Shown here: piece by piece, positions 1 through 11,178 of the stretch
How the letters are laid out: each line of letters begins with the position of its first letter
Numbering within the stretch: position 1 is the first letter of the stretch
Assembly (NCBI GenBank): GCA_950022655.1
Contig: OX465583.1
Coordinates: 15,957,298 to 16,021,297, forward strand
DNA from: Alentia gelatinosa
Lineage: Eukaryota > Annelida > Polychaeta > Phyllodocida > Polynoidae
DNA: 64,000 nt
Direction of reading: 5' to 3'
The notes under the pieces: generated by a model
Seen by the model: the letters and a program-made list of their open reading frames with translations, nothing else
What the model was told of the DNA's origin: nothing
Databases searched by the model: none
Made by a program: the position numbers and the translations under genes

Positions 1-407
1 CATAATTTCTTGTGATATTTTCTTACTTTTATTTCATGAAGTCATTTAGGTGTACCGCACTCTTCCATTATAAATGGAAATAACACCAGCTCCTAGGTAA
101 TTCTATTACATAATATATATATATATCATTTAATGCCATTTAGTTACGACCTAGATACAATACAAACAAGAGGTAGAAAATAAAAATAAAAACCGAAAGG
201 CCTAAAACTGAGGAGTATGCAAAATCCCCATTACACACAGGTATGAAAGTTTGGGATCAACTCTCGTCTGAAATACGGATATATGTTGTCATTAAACTCT
301 TATTTACCAAGAAAAATAAGAAAAAAAATTTCAATTTTCCTAGACTTTCCTATTCAATATTTTAGAAATAAACTGCTCTCCTTGTAACTAAGGTAGAACA
401 GCATTGT
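1..407. other. AT-rich stretch, nothing recognised
   Basis: AT-rich non-coding DNA with a short (AT)n run near 113-127. I see no coding, RNA or repeat structure that can be supported. Confidence 0.5.
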
Positions 408-420
408 TTGGCTAAATATA

Positions 421-590
421 GATCACACACACAACACAATCACACACCCGACATAGAACACACACACACGACACTGCACAACCCACATACCAGACACACA
501 CCTCTCCACACACACGCACATACAAAACACCACACACACACACCTACACCAATCACACCACACGCACACCCCATACACCACACACAGATT
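421..590. repeat. CA-rich simple-sequence tract
   Basis: Interrupted (CA)n/(CACAC)n low-complexity DNA. It keeps frames open on both strands (His/Thr-rich on plus, Val/Cys-rich on minus), and these should not be read as proteins. Confidence 0.8.
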
Positions 591-708
591 TACCTGCATG
601 GAAATGGTGACGTGGATATTGATCTGGATGACGGACACGGCGAAAAGTTGTCAGGTGGGCAGATCGGTAAAAGATGTGAGGAGGGTGGAGGTGGATGTTT
701 TCTCTGAG

Positions 709-1680
709 TAAGCAGTGTCCATACATGACAGGTAGAGTATGTGTTTATGGAATGAGAACGGGCAGGCTATCTACAATGCTTGTTACTACATATCTATCTG
801 ATACACAGACATGCAGGAGAATGATCATAGTAGGACACTCTACTTAAGGAACAAACCGGAGACACCAATTTCCTTCGAATAAAATCCTCTTTGTTTGGTT
901 CATTCACTCATTTGAGGCACTCTGAAGAACAGAACATTGAGTGTCCCTGGGTTGTATCATATACTTGTATTTACCTGCATTTGTTGATATCAATATTAAT
1001 ACAACAGGTAAAGGAGCATTTATCGTCATTCACAATATGTCCAGGTAGTACCTTGTAAGGCCAGCAGGTACGGGGTAGGTACAGGTGAGGTGTGCAGCTG
1101 TGTTACTTCTGATATTATTTTCAATATGCTATGAGTATATTGTCTAGGATGAATCGTGTATCCCCGTGCGTTAGTGTTATATCTATGACAGGTAAAACGT
1201 GACAGTGCCAAAGCCAAGGCTGGTTATTGAATGGTAGGTGCTAAAAGCAAAGTGCCGGTCTTTTTCTATTCATTGTCATTTCAAACTTTCGGTGGCAGCA
1301 CAAGGCGATGGTGAAAGTGGGAGCTGATAGTAGTAACTACCGTCTAAAAAGGGGCGTGTATGTGTGTGGGGAGAGGGAGGGGGTAACCAGTGCACTCCAT
1401 GAACTTCATACAAAGGTTAGATAGAATTAGACAAAAACAGCCCCGTACCCCCTGCCACGCCTCCCTCTCCTCCAGCCGGCCCCCGCCAGCCTGTCTTCCC
1501 CCTAACTGCACCGTTTGTTCACACCACAGGCCGCACGCCCTTTAATTGGACTTAATCTCATGTTGTTTTATTCAAATATTCATTGACATTTCACTGCTGG
1601 GTGGGCAGAGTACGCCCGGCAGCCCTGGCTGAATATGATGAGATAAATTGTGGATCGATCGCTGCATTACAACGCTGTGC
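709..1680. other. Unassigned non-coding stretch
   Basis: No domain, RNA gene or clear repeat seen. A G-rich patch occurs near 1355-1385 and a C-rich patch near 1440-1500. Confidence 0.4.
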
Positions 1681-1686
1681 ACCATA

Positions 1687-1866
1687 CACAACCATAGCCA
1701 GTCATGGAGTTATAGTGTGAGGTGGTGTTCTGTAGTTTTAGCAGAGTGGAATACAAGGTCGCTATTCACAACCATGGACAGTCATGGAGTAATAGCGGGA
1801 TGTGGAATGGTGTAATCGCAGTAGAGTGTAATAAGGGGCCGCTATACATAACCATGACCTGTCACA
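1687..1866. repeat. 80-bp tandem repeat, about 2.2 copies
   Basis: The word CACAACCAT (third copy CATAACCAT), followed by a C-C-A-G-TCATGGAG-like stretch, recurs at 1687, 1767 and 1847, an exact 80-bp spacing. Copies are diverged, with substitutions rather than indels. Confidence 0.7.
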
Positions 1867-1869
1867 CCA

Positions 1870-2890
1870 AACTCGCAGCTTCTCAATCCCCAAACAAGTA
1901 TAGGTGGCTTTCAAAAACTAGTATAGGACTATTTCATCATAGAAGGCTGATCTATAAATCGCATTGCTTCACTTTCCTTTCCTTTGTTCATTCATAATCA
2001 TTATTAACTTTATAATCAATCACATGTCTGTTTTGTGATGATTGTGTATATTCCTATCGATGAACTCTTTTAGAAAGAATATCAATATTTTTGGGTCTGA
2101 TAGAAACTGAGTATTAAATACCCAGAAATGTTGGGAAAATGCTTGTCACAAAGGAACGTCAAAGTATGGAGGTCACATGTCAATCTCAGAGATACAATCG
2201 AGAGAACTATGCTCGTATTAAAAAATATATTGCATGACCTTGACTCGACAAACTCTATATCCTTCTCTGCGCTTCTCAATGTAAACGAAAAAAAGAGAAC
2301 AGAAAATAAGCCCCTACGCCACTGGCAGCATGACTTATTGACAAACTGACTTCTTGCAGAGAATGGCACTGATTGTCATCGAGAGAGTGTAGGGGCGGGG
2401 GGGGGGGGCATCCATTAATATTCCATGAGAGATCACCTGAATTTTGTTCCTATTCCTCCACACACCACAGACATTAAAATTGGCAAGAATATTTAGATAT
2501 TCATTTTAATCAAAGTGTCACCTTTCCAATGGGAAAATAATTAAAGAAAACATGTCTATTTCGCGGACAAGAATCTGATTCAGCACATGATAAATTAATT
2601 GTGTATTATTGATTGATAGTATATTACTAGAAACGTTGATTTTCTTTTTGTTTCAAAGAAAGATTTTATTGCAGTTATTGGATTTTTACGTTTAGATAGA
2701 TACCTCGGCAGTTTTTGAAGTTTAATCGTTGTCATTTCCTGGTAGGGAACTACCTTGAAGTTCACATACTTCATCTCTGAATCTCTTCACAAAATGCAAC
2801 GTTTTATAGGTAGGTTCTCTTATTTATTGATTCTTATACGTTTTTACTCTCGTTTTCTTCCAAATCTTCCAGTTTCACCAGGCAATAACA
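1870..2890. other. Unassigned stretch with a poly-G run
   Basis: Non-coding. A G run broken by one C lies at 2392-2408 and could form a quadruplex. No gene is supported. Confidence 0.4.
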
Positions 2891-2894
2891 CTAA

Positions 2895-3350
2895 GGGGGT
2901 GCGTCCACCAACCACGACAAGGCTGCGACAACGGCTTTCCGAAAAGGTCCACGACAGCTCTACGATTGGAAGCCTTGTCGTAGCCTTGTCGTGGTTGGTG
3001 GACCACAGTTCCCGACAAGAGGCTACGACAAGGCCACGACAGGCTACGACATGAAGCTTGTCGGGGGCCTGTCGGGGGCCTTCCGACAAGGCCACGACAA
3101 TATCGAACATGTTCGATTTTTGCTACGACTGGACCTTTGTCGTGGAGTGTTGTGGTTTCCACTATATCATTGTCGTAGTGTGTCGGAACCATGGGCGCCT
3201 TTTTTACGGAAACCGGTAACGTCTACGACACGCCCCGACACCGCTGTCCCGACAATGCTCTTCTCACGACAAGGCTGCGACAAGGCTGCGATTGGAACTT
3301 TCATGTCGGCACTTGTCGTAGCCTTGTCGTGGTTGGTGGACGCACCCTCT
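2895..3350. mobile_element. TIR MITE family A, copy 1 (PIF/Harbinger-compatible)
   Basis: Both ends carry GTGCGTCCACCAACCACGAC, inverted, giving TIRs of more than 30 bp. The element is flanked by TAA at 2892-2894 and 3351-3353. The interior is packed with CGACAA/TTGTCG words in both orientations. Its ends match the copy at 52564-52987, which lies in the opposite orientation. There is no transposase, so it is non-autonomous. The PIF/Harbinger assignment is an inference from the 3-bp TWA target duplication and G-rich termini. Confidence 0.8.
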
Positions 3351-3353
3351 TAA

Positions 3354-4353
3354 GGTAGAATAAAAAAATACAAAAACAGAGACAGAACTTGCATCACAGC
3401 CAGTACGGAATATAGTAGACATAACAGTAACTATAAAGTAAAATAACATCACATTGACATAAGAAGATTATAAGGCTGGTGCACTAACTGCATACCATAG
3501 ATTAGCGTAATTGATAAGAACGTGTGGCATGGATTAACACAACACCCTGGCGGCAGGTACGCTCAGACGTAAATATAACCGCCTCAAACTGATTTTGTTG
3601 AAAATTAATATTTTATTTGAAAAAGGAGAAGGTCAAAAGTCAATAGTTAGATTAGCTGGCAATCAATGATTTACAATCACCAAATGAGTTTTGGTTTAAA
3701 AAGATTACTTGTCAAATATTCATTTAATTAATTGATATTCAATTATTCATTGGGACCAGTTCTTTCCACCAACAAGTGAGTTGTTGTCATAGATTCTGAC
3801 AAATGATCCATTCTGCGTTATATTGTTGACAAGGCTTAACATCTACCGTAAAGATATTTAATATTGAATCTTCCTGGTTGCCTAGAAATATGTGCACCTA
3901 ATAGTTAACATTCATCTCTGGTTTCTCCAGGGAGAGAAAAAGTCCGTGGTGGCCAGGCCCGTGCAAGTGTATTTACCACTGGAGTGCATTATTTTTGTGT
4001 TTTCTTAAACATATCTGAAGTATGCTTCAGGCGATGTACATGTTTAATCCACCAAATTCGGGCTCCAGTACCATATGATATAATGCAATCACTGTTATTT
4101 CTCTGGTGATGATCTAAACAGATATTATAGACGTATTATAAGTAAACTGTATTCCTGTTGCCAAATTATTACTTTACTGAACCCGTAACCCCAGACGTTT
4201 AGTACGAGGTGGATATACTGAGTTGTCAACGTCTGGGAGTACAGGTGAGGTAGAAGTGATAATTAGTTTTCTTATTATTAACAAGTATCGTCCTGCAATT
4301 TCGTAAGTCATATGTGTATTTTGTATTCCGTTGTTCTACATGCCTCCATTCAC
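3354..4353. other. Unassigned non-coding stretch
   Basis: AT-rich DNA without a recognisable gene, RNA or repeat. Confidence 0.4.
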
Positions 4354-4720
4354 TTTATCCTACCCCTAATAAAAAACCGCCATAGACTTAACATAGGGAA
4401 ATTTTATGTGGCAGGCCGTGACATAAAGTGTTTTTATGCCACTAGAGTAATAACAATATTGACCAATCAGAGAGCAGGATGTCAGCTACTATGAAAAAAA
4501 GTTCTGTTGGTTATTGACTCAATATTTATCTTCTAGTGATACAAAAGCATAGACGAGGTAGGATAAATACGAAACCGAACTCGAGTTAGACTTGTCAATG
4601 TCTATGCCACTCTGGTCAGGTCTGCTCCTCACTACACTCGGCTACGCCTCGTGTAGTAATACGCGACCTTCCCGTCGTGGCATAAACATTGTCAAGTCTA
4701 ACTCTCATTCGGTTTCTACT
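4354..4720 (+). mobile_element. Core-plus-hairpin element, TTTATCCTACCCC family
   Basis: The core runs from TTTATCCTACCCC (4354) to its inverted partner GAGGTAGGATAAA (4555-4567). A long hairpin follows at 4569-4720 with stem GTTAGACTTGTCAATGT and tip CACTCGGCTACGCCTCGTG. An internal CCATAGACTTAACAT word is shared with other families. A nearly identical inverted copy lies at 5089-5422. The architecture resembles non-autonomous Helentron/Helitron2 elements (short inverted repeats, then a 3' hairpin), which is an inference. Confidence 0.7.
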
Positions 4721-4834
4721 AAATAACTCACTGCTAAATATTGCGGTAATCAAATCGACATGATTCATCCCCCATTTTGCTTTTCCCGGTCTGTATCATG
4801 TGACCTATGTTGAGTTCATGCGTTCACAAGGTGC

Positions 4835-4890
4835 TGATTGGAATTTCATGTCGGCACTTGTCGTAGCCTTGTTGTGGTTGGTGGACGCCC
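4835..4890. mobile_element. Truncated end of MITE family A
   Basis: About 55 bp match the right end of the 2895-3350 element (GATTGGAA..TTCATGTCGGCACTTGTC, then GGTTGGTGGACGC). The remainder is missing and family D MITE abuts it. Confidence 0.65.
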
Positions 4891-4897
4891 CTTTTTA

Positions 4898-5000
4898 GGC
4901 CCTGCACCCACCAACGCCGATTCTCGTCCCGATAGGCCTAACGATTGACTTCCCGATTGGAATCCAAAATTTGATCATTGGCATTGATGGGTGCAGGGCC
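4898..5000. mobile_element. 103-bp TIR MITE, family D
   Basis: TIRs begin GGCCCTGCACCCACCA and end with the inverted TGATGGGTGCAGGGCC. TTA is directly repeated at 4895-4897 and 5001-5003. Too short to code. The termini resemble those of families A and B and share the TWA target preference. Confidence 0.75.
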
Positions 5001-5088
5001 TTAGGTTGTGTTCTCTTAATACACTAAACCCTTGCAGAGTAGAGGTTAGTAAATACTTACTTATGCTAGTAGGTATGATAATACTTAG

Positions 5089-5422
5089 TAGAAACCGAAC
5101 GAGAGTTAGACTTGACAATGTTTATGCCACGACGGGAAGGTCGCGTATTACTACACGAGGCATAGCCGAGTGTAGTGAGGAGCAGACCTGACCAGAGTTC
5201 GGTTTCGTATTTATCCTACCTCGCCTATGCTTTTGTATTACTAGAAGATAAATATTGAGTCAATGACCAACAGAACTTGTTTTTGTAGTAGCTGACATCC
5301 TGCTCTCTGATTGGTCAATATTGTTATTACTCTAGTGGCATAAAAAACACTATATGTCACGGCCTGCCGCATAAAATTTCCCTATGTAAAGTCTATGGCG
5401 GTTTTTTATTAGGGGTACGATA
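5089..5422 (-). mobile_element. Core-plus-hairpin element, inverted copy
   Basis: Reverse-orientation near-copy of 4354-4720: hairpin first (GAAACCGAACGAGAGTTAG), then the core ending TTATTAGGGGTACGATAA. The two copies form inverted-repeat arms around a 368-bp spacer. Confidence 0.7.
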
Positions 5423-5452
5423 ATCTCATACACTCAGTCATCTAGTGCTAAA

Positions 5453-5625
5453 GGCAGGGTAAGTAGGGAGGGTGGGGTGGTAGGAGAGGTAGGGGTGGTC
5501 GAGAGGTAGGGAAGGTAGGGGAAGTATGAGGGTAGAGGAGGTAATGCAAGTGGGGCAGGTAGGGCAGGTAGGGCAAGTAAGTGAATTAGGTGAGGTAGGG
5601 AAGTAGGGCAGGTAGGGGCAGCTTA
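5453..5625. repeat. Degenerate GGGCAGGTA-type purine-rich repeat
   Basis: Irregular tandem words GGTAGGG / GGGCAGGTA over about 170 bp, with strong strand asymmetry (G-rich on plus). Confidence 0.6.
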
Positions 5626-6499
5626 GAGATGTTTGCTTTTAATCCATCTCCAAAAGTGAATGGAAATTAAAGCCAATAAAGTTGGTTTATAGGCCGGTTA
5701 ATGGTTTTGTAAATATGATGTGTTGGGTGAAACATTTCAAAACAATTATTGTGGTAATTGGCCTTGTGTTTTGTAAACATGGTGGAGAGTATCATTGTAT
5801 TCTGCTGGGCGTGTGAAGAGAGATGGAAGAAACAATCTGTCGTGACATTTACTTTCATTAAGCTCCGTATCGTTTACTCCTCAAGTCAGGGATGCTCTAC
5901 TGAAACGAAGAAACCAAACGCAAATCACGATGTGAATCTGCAGATGTACAAATCGGCGAGTGGCGGCTTCTTAACCCCCTCTGTGAGCAAATTAAAACTC
6001 TTCAAGCCGATTCTCCATCGTATATTAGGACCGGCGGGGAAGGATCTCTGTTAGGAGAGTAAGGGAATAGGCTCGGGTATGAGCATGTGTGGTAATAGTC
6101 GGATGGGATTGTGAGTAAACGTAATTCACGGGCACTGTGGTTTAGGTCAGGTCGACATCCTGCCATCATACACCGAAATCATCTTGTTACTGTCGCCTGT
6201 CGTGTCATATTAATGCCCTTGTATGATACAGGGTGTCATCTCGCCCATCAGTAACGATATACAAGATGAATGGTCTCATTAAAGGTTTGGATTACATTTT
6301 TCCGCGAACGGCATTACAATAGGAATGGTGCGGTTTTTGTGTAGTGATATTACCGAGAACGTGGGAGCGGTTGTAAGAAGGGTCAATGTTGTGGGCAGAG
6401 CTTCCTTCTCTTTCCTTCTCTCATTGCCGACTGTTTCTGGATAGAACTAGTCTGTAAATCGCTGACCGCTCTATGGAACTCTTTCTTATTGCCGTTCAG
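5626..6499. other. Unassigned stretch with an unrecognised 98-codon frame
   Basis: A 98-codon plus-strand frame at 5758-6054 has mixed composition but matches no family I recognise. There is no obvious promoter, splice context or neighbour. Treated as non-coding. Confidence 0.3.
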
Positions 6500-6812
6500 T
6501 ATGGATAAATGTTATAATTTAGAAACTTATAATCGTTATTGGGCTGCACATCAGAAATATGCAGTGTAATTGTCAATTAGATCATCCCTTTGCCTTCAGT
6601 ATAGGGATAAGTAGTTTTGACGTACAACTACAGTCAGTCTATTTTCACATTATATTACAATGGCAACATTTTACCTTCTATTGATGTCGAATGAATAGTT
6701 GTACCCCGTATGTCACAGTGTGATGGTCAAAAGCGAAATATGGGTCTGAGCGGGTAAACTACGTATGGGACAAACATTTGACCGTAGGTGTATGATAGTA
6801 TTAAATATATAT
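6500..6812 (-). mobile_element. Degenerate hairpin-plus-core element, TATTATATACCT family
   Basis: The segment ACAGTCAGTCTATTTTCACA and the following core (ATTATATTAC, ACCCCGTATGTCACAGTGTG, GTAGGTGTATGATA) follow the 34644-34942 copy step by step. The hairpin half is eroded but keeps TGACGTAC and ATCCCTTTGCCTTC-like tip words. Confidence 0.5.
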
Positions 6813-6954
6813 TTGACGTAACCTGAATTGGGGGTAATATCTATACCCGAGTGCCTGTAATAAACCTTCACAGCGTCACGGACATTGTGTTTGGAATAAT
6901 GAAGCAGACACATAAAAACAGGCATCAGCGGATATCTCGGCAGTGCGAGACTTC

Positions 6955-7155
6955 GTCAGCGGGAAGATGACTTCAGCTCTCCGCTGGTTGCTGGTGGCCG
7001 TCTGGTTTGTTGATGCATGGTCTGCCGGGTAACGTCTTTGGTTGTTAGTCCTGGTTGGATTCACGGAAACAGCGCCACGCGGCGGCCGGTTAACCCTCTG
7101 TGACGTCACCAAAGACGACAAGATGGCGGCGGCTTTTTTTTATACAGCTGTAAGT
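6955..7155 (+). promoter_or_regulatory. Promoter-like cluster: CRE, YY1, ATG, splice-donor word
   Basis: A perfect CRE palindrome TGACGTCA lies at 7101-7108. A YY1-type AAGATGGCGGC follows at 7120-7130 in the orientation usual just downstream of animal start sites. Its ATG (7122) opens Met-Ala-Ala-Ala-Phe-Phe, and GTAAGT follows at 7149-7154. The flanks are GC-rich. A first exon is possible, but no downstream exon can be recognised. Confidence 0.4.
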
Positions 7156-7231
7156 TCAGAAACTCTCATGAAAAACAGCGAAATACGTTAAATAGCTGAG
7201 GGCAGTCAGACCCTTAACGAGTGTTTGTATC

Positions 7232-7382
<151 letters not shown>

Positions 7383-7599
7383 CTGTGTGTGTGAGTGTGT
7401 GTGTGTGAGTGTGATTAATTCAAGGCAGAATAGTTTGAGGCTAAAGTCTGAGTATTAAGGTTCTAATGATTAAAAAGGCAAAATATATCAGGAACCCTCC
7501 CGACAGCATACTGAAAGATGCCAAGAAGGCTATGATGTCACCATATTAACATGTCCAGTTGTTCACTATAAAATCTGTAATTTCTGCAATACAGGAAGC

Positions 7600-8011
7600 T
7601 TTTTAGGACCGCCTCTCGTACTGCGTTTCTTTCGATATAAACATCGCAGGAGCTCGTAAAGCTAGTGCAATAATCGTATCGGAAGAAACAAGGTACGAGA
7701 AGCCATCCCAATAAGGTTGATAAGTCTCACTTGTATATATGAATATAGATGATTAATTAAATATTTACTAGACTATGACGACATCAAACCGATCTTCGAA
7801 GCGTACTGGGCCAGCAGAAGTGACTTTCTGCTATGACACAGTGCTATGTTCACAACCGCATTTTCGAAACATCATTTTTCAACCAACCAGATTATGTATT
7901 TAAAGTGTTGTGGTACGTCGCCATACCGTCACAGTATTTTGGCACGCTTCAACTACCATTATATAACAGAGGTTGGTATCTAGAGTATTTTCTGGCATAG
8001 GTATATGATAC
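7600..8011 (-). mobile_element. Hairpin-plus-core element, paralogue of 47163-47680
   Basis: A degenerate hairpin (CTCTCGTACTGCGTTTCTTT against AAGAAACAAGGTACGAGA) is followed by a core that shares AAGTGACTTTCTGCTATG, CGCCATACCG and CTTCAACTACCA with 47163-47680. It ends GGCATAGGTATATGATAC. Confidence 0.6.
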
Positions 8012-8454
8012 GAAACATCTCTACACACGCACACTCCCATTTGCTAATTCTCTGAAAGTGACTATTTTATCGGCATTTGTAGGATGTCACATCCAGTGAT
8101 AGATAAAAACTGCGTTAAATTGACATTCACGACTCTAGACACGCGCCCCTGCATGGCGGGTACCTCAAGACGATTCTCTAAATTAAACGCTGAGGGAGAA
8201 GGGTTAATTATTGTTCTATGCTTGTGACTTTTTGGATGCTTGTCTGTATAGTCGCCTCTCACTGTGCTGCGTTAGAGAGGAGGGCGGCCTGTTGTGTGTA
8301 GATGAGGGGGGAGGGGGTGAAGAGAGAGAGAGAGGGGGAGGGGGGAGTCAATCCCGCCCCGCTCCATGCCTCTAATTGACTCATAAATCGGCCACCACCA
8401 TTGGATACTCCTACTGAGCACAACCGGAAATAGGCGGATTCATCGCAGCCCCGC
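8012..8454. other. Unassigned stretch with GA-rich patch
   Basis: A purine-rich (GA/GGGGA) patch lies near 8300-8345, leading into the CpG-rich region that follows. No gene recognised. Confidence 0.4.
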
Positions 8455-8665
8455 AGCAAAGCGCGCATGCGCATTCCACCGGATGGAGGCAGCGCCGCTA
8501 ACCGGAAGTGACAAACGTGATCATAACGTGAAACCTCGCGTCCTCTCGCGCGGCGAGTTTGCCGCTAATCGACGCCATCTTGAAAAGGGTCGTTTAACGC
8601 ATCCTCTCGCGGGTGGCTGCACCTAATCTTGCCCGTCGCGAGAGACTGCGAGACGAGGACGTGTC
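8455..8665. promoter_or_regulatory. CpG-rich promoter-like region (NRF1, ETS, YY1)
   Basis: NRF1-type palindrome GCGCATGCGCA at 8463-8473, ETS-type ACCGGAAGTG at 8501-8510, YY1-like GCCATCTTGA at 8574-8583, and repeated CTCTCGCG/CGCGAGAG half-sites resembling the TCTCGCGAGA element. CpG density is clearly above the surroundings. These motifs typify housekeeping-gene promoters; the transcript and its direction are unknown. Confidence 0.5.
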
Positions 8666-8779
8666 TCGTGCAAACATCGTCACACTTGGCTGCACTTTAC
8701 GGCTGACTGTGAGGGAAACGTCGGAAGTCTGGGCCTCGGCTGAACTGTCTTTATAGCCTTATTCCACTGACAGAATCAT

Positions 8780-9460
8780 ATTCATTAAACTGTTCCCTTC
8801 ATTTGCCTTCTTTTGAGCAAATCATATCGCCCCCGAAAATGTTCACTTATGTCACAAATCATACCACTCCCATAACGGCTTACCGATATCATAAATCAGT
8901 TGTATTATTCCTTGAACAGTTTACCATAATCATGACTCAGTTATTTACCGATATCACAATTCAGTCGTGTTATTCCTTAAACAGTTAAAGCGGGCTCCCA
9001 CTATCACGATTTGCGCCTCCGACACACTACGATAGCCTTACGACAAGCGTTCCGATGAAAAAATAGAATTTGTGTCGGAATGAAAGGCTCTATCGTGGAA
9101 GTGGGTTTTGTGTTCCGATGAGTACTACGACACACTCCGACACACCCCAACTCACTCGGATAGTGCTACGATAGAAATGCCATGTCGTAGGCCTTCCGAC
9201 AGAATCGAACACTCCGACACACTCCGACAAAGTCGTCCCGATAGCTCTACGATTGAACAATTCCTTATCGTAGCCCAATCGCAGCAATTTTGGCAGTGTG
9301 TCGGGACAGTGGGAGCCCGCTTTTAAACATTATTCTGAGGCAATCATATTACTTCTTGAACAGTTTACCTTTACCATGGATCATTCATCCTACTCGTTAA
9401 ATAGTTAACAGATATCATGAGTCAGTCATGTTACTCCTTAAACGGTTTACAAATATTGCA
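8780..9460. repeat. Degenerate ~55-60-bp tandem array, left part
   Basis: Words such as CTTAAACAGTTTACC, GATATCATGAGTCAGTCAT and TTATTCCTT recur with heavy divergence. The array is interrupted by a TIR element at 8988-9322. The same words resume at 15860-16510, so one ancient array now flanks the LINE/Ngaro insertions. Confidence 0.55.
8988..9322. mobile_element. TIR MITE family C (PIF/Harbinger-compatible)
   Basis: TIR AAGCGGGCTCCCACT at the left and its complement AGTGGGAGCCCGCTT at the right. TTA is directly repeated at 8985-8987 and 9323-9325. Internal TCCGACA/ACGATAG words are dense. No coding capacity. Confidence 0.8.
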
Positions 9461-9950
9461 GATGCAGAATGTTAAAAATTGTAGACAATCAGGAACATCG
9501 GTATGATAGACAAATTCTTAGTCTAGGTATATCGCGTGCACCGTAATGGTTTTTTAGGTACAAAAAAGGTGTTCACACAACCTACGCACCTCAAAATGCA
9601 CCCAAGCAGATCTTGAAGTAGCATTTTTATTTTAAGATATATGATGGACCATATTTAAGGAAACAATGCAACATTCTGAATAATCATTTATCGATTTACA
9701 CAGAACAGATACTAAACGTTCATTTACAAGTCAAACTATGAAATGATGGATTTGAGACACGTAGACGTAATCGAGGAACACGATATTTATTGTGCGGAAG
9801 TGAGAAAGATGTTTCTGGCGGAATAGTCTACGATATTTAATCATGATTAGATGGCATACACACCCTACGATTAAGTATTTTCACCGGGGACAAATCTGAG
9901 ACAGAGTATGTATCGTAGAGTAATTGTGGACACGGAATCAACAGCCACGA
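9461..9950. other. Unassigned non-coding stretch
   Basis: AT-rich DNA between the degenerate array and the LINE tail. Nothing supported. Confidence 0.4.
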
Positions 9951-9954
9951 TATT

Positions 9955-10365
9955 TTTTTTAATATTTTTTTTTATTCAGTTTAAAGACATACAAATTCCC
10001 CAAAATTAAGGCGTTCTTCCATTGTAGTCAACAGACAGGGACAAACACAAACAAGTAAGTACAAGACACACAGGACAAAACAGGTTGCTTTATGGCATGG
10101 TCAGTCACGCAGTATTTGATTAGTTTAGGAGATCAGGCATTCCTAGAAGAAGGTTTTTTATGTGTAGTTTGAAATAAGAGACATCTTTTGTTTGTTGTAT
10201 TTCTTTGGATGTTTTGTCCCATATTGGAGCTCCAATATAGAGTGGTGATTTCCTATATTTTTCTGTCTTGGGCTTATCAACCTTAAGTACTATTTTCTGT
10301 TGTCTTCTGGTTACGATATTCCTGGTTTCTATATGGGCCGGGTCATTTGACCACCAGTACACCAT
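9955..10365 (-). mobile_element. LINE 3' end: ORF2 C-terminus, 3'UTR and poly(A) tail
   Basis: Reading leftwards, a frame ends at 10120 with the C-terminal pattern seen in many LINE polymerase ORFs: a SND-P-HIETRN-like segment, SPLYIGAPIWDK, then KEIQ and a KLHIKNLL-like end. About 150 bp of 3'UTR follow, then an A-rich tail on the minus strand (T-rich, 9953-9975). Only the last part of ORF2 remains and no catalytic RT motif is here. The frame continues on the other side of the Ngaro-type element at 15628, showing that this LINE is older. Confidence 0.75.
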
Positions 10366-10628
10366 CATTACCCTACCCCTGGATGAAAGTAGAAAGCAGT
10401 AGCTGGGAAAATAAAATTTTATTGAATTTTATGCAGTAAAGTAGTAGATAAAATTTTATGTCGACCTTACTGGACGACATATTAGATGTAATGATAATAA
10501 GAGGTAAGTAATAATACATGGAATAATTGACATTGGAATAAAAGTCAATTATGAAAAATTATAAGATAGAAATACAATGTTGGATTGTATTATGGGTAAT
10601 ACAATGAGAATTGTATGATAATAAAAGG
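10366..10628 (-). repeat. Split direct repeat B2 (3' terminus)
   Basis: 263 bp matching 10872-11134 at a constant offset of 506, with no difference that I can see. It begins (plus) CATTACCCTACCCCTGG, forming the 3' end of the retrotransposon and abutting the LINE. Confidence 0.9.
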
Positions 10629-10672
10629 GGCTACGTGAGTAGTTGAGAAAGAGAGAAGGTGTGGGTGGGTGG

Positions 10673-10876
10673 GACGAGAAAAGTGTAGAGTACGTGTGTA
10701 CTGTATGGAGGGTGGAGTAGAAGTGAGACCGGGGTCCGGACCGGGGTCGACCACGTGACTGCGTGGTTAGTGTGAAAGCCGCGAGGGGGCAGGAGGGGCG
10801 CCTGTGAGGCGCGGTAGAGGGGGACACCAGAGGTGGCAATGACTACCCCTGACCAAAGGCCATGAGTCACCCATTA
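10673..10876 (-). repeat. Split direct repeat A2
   Basis: 204 bp matching 15424-15627 at an offset of 4,751. It overlaps B1 by CATTA, the presumed circle-junction core. A unique 44-bp spacer (10629-10672) separates it from B2. Frames here are duplicated short read-throughs, not genes. Confidence 0.9.
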
Positions 10877-11134
10877 CCCTACCCCTGGATGAAAGTAGAA
10901 AGCAGTAGCTGGGAAAATAAAATTTTATTGAATTTTATGCAGTAAAGTAGTAGATAAAATTTTATGTCGACCTTACTGGACGACATATTAGATGTAATGA
11001 TAATAAGAGGTAAGTAATAATACATGGAATAATTGACATTGGAATAAAAGTCAATTATGAAAAATTATAAGATAGAAATACAATGTTGGATTGTATTATG
11101 GGTAATACAATGAGAATTGTATGATAATAAAAGG
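10872..11134 (-). repeat. Split direct repeat B1
   Basis: Internal partner of B2, downstream of the recombinase ORF. The junction with A2 (ACCCATTACCC) represents the joined ends of the element. Confidence 0.9.
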
Positions 11135-11178
11135 CCAAGAAGCCAATAAATGAAAAAGGAGAGGGGGGGGGGGAGAAT

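Noticed and set aside
5758..6054. 98-codon plus frame as a gene
   Set aside because: No recognisable family, start context or splice structure; length is compatible with chance.
10120..10368. Independent 82-codon gene
   Set aside because: It is the C-terminus of a LINE ORF2 cut by the Ngaro-type insertion. Its first residues come from the element-LINE junction.
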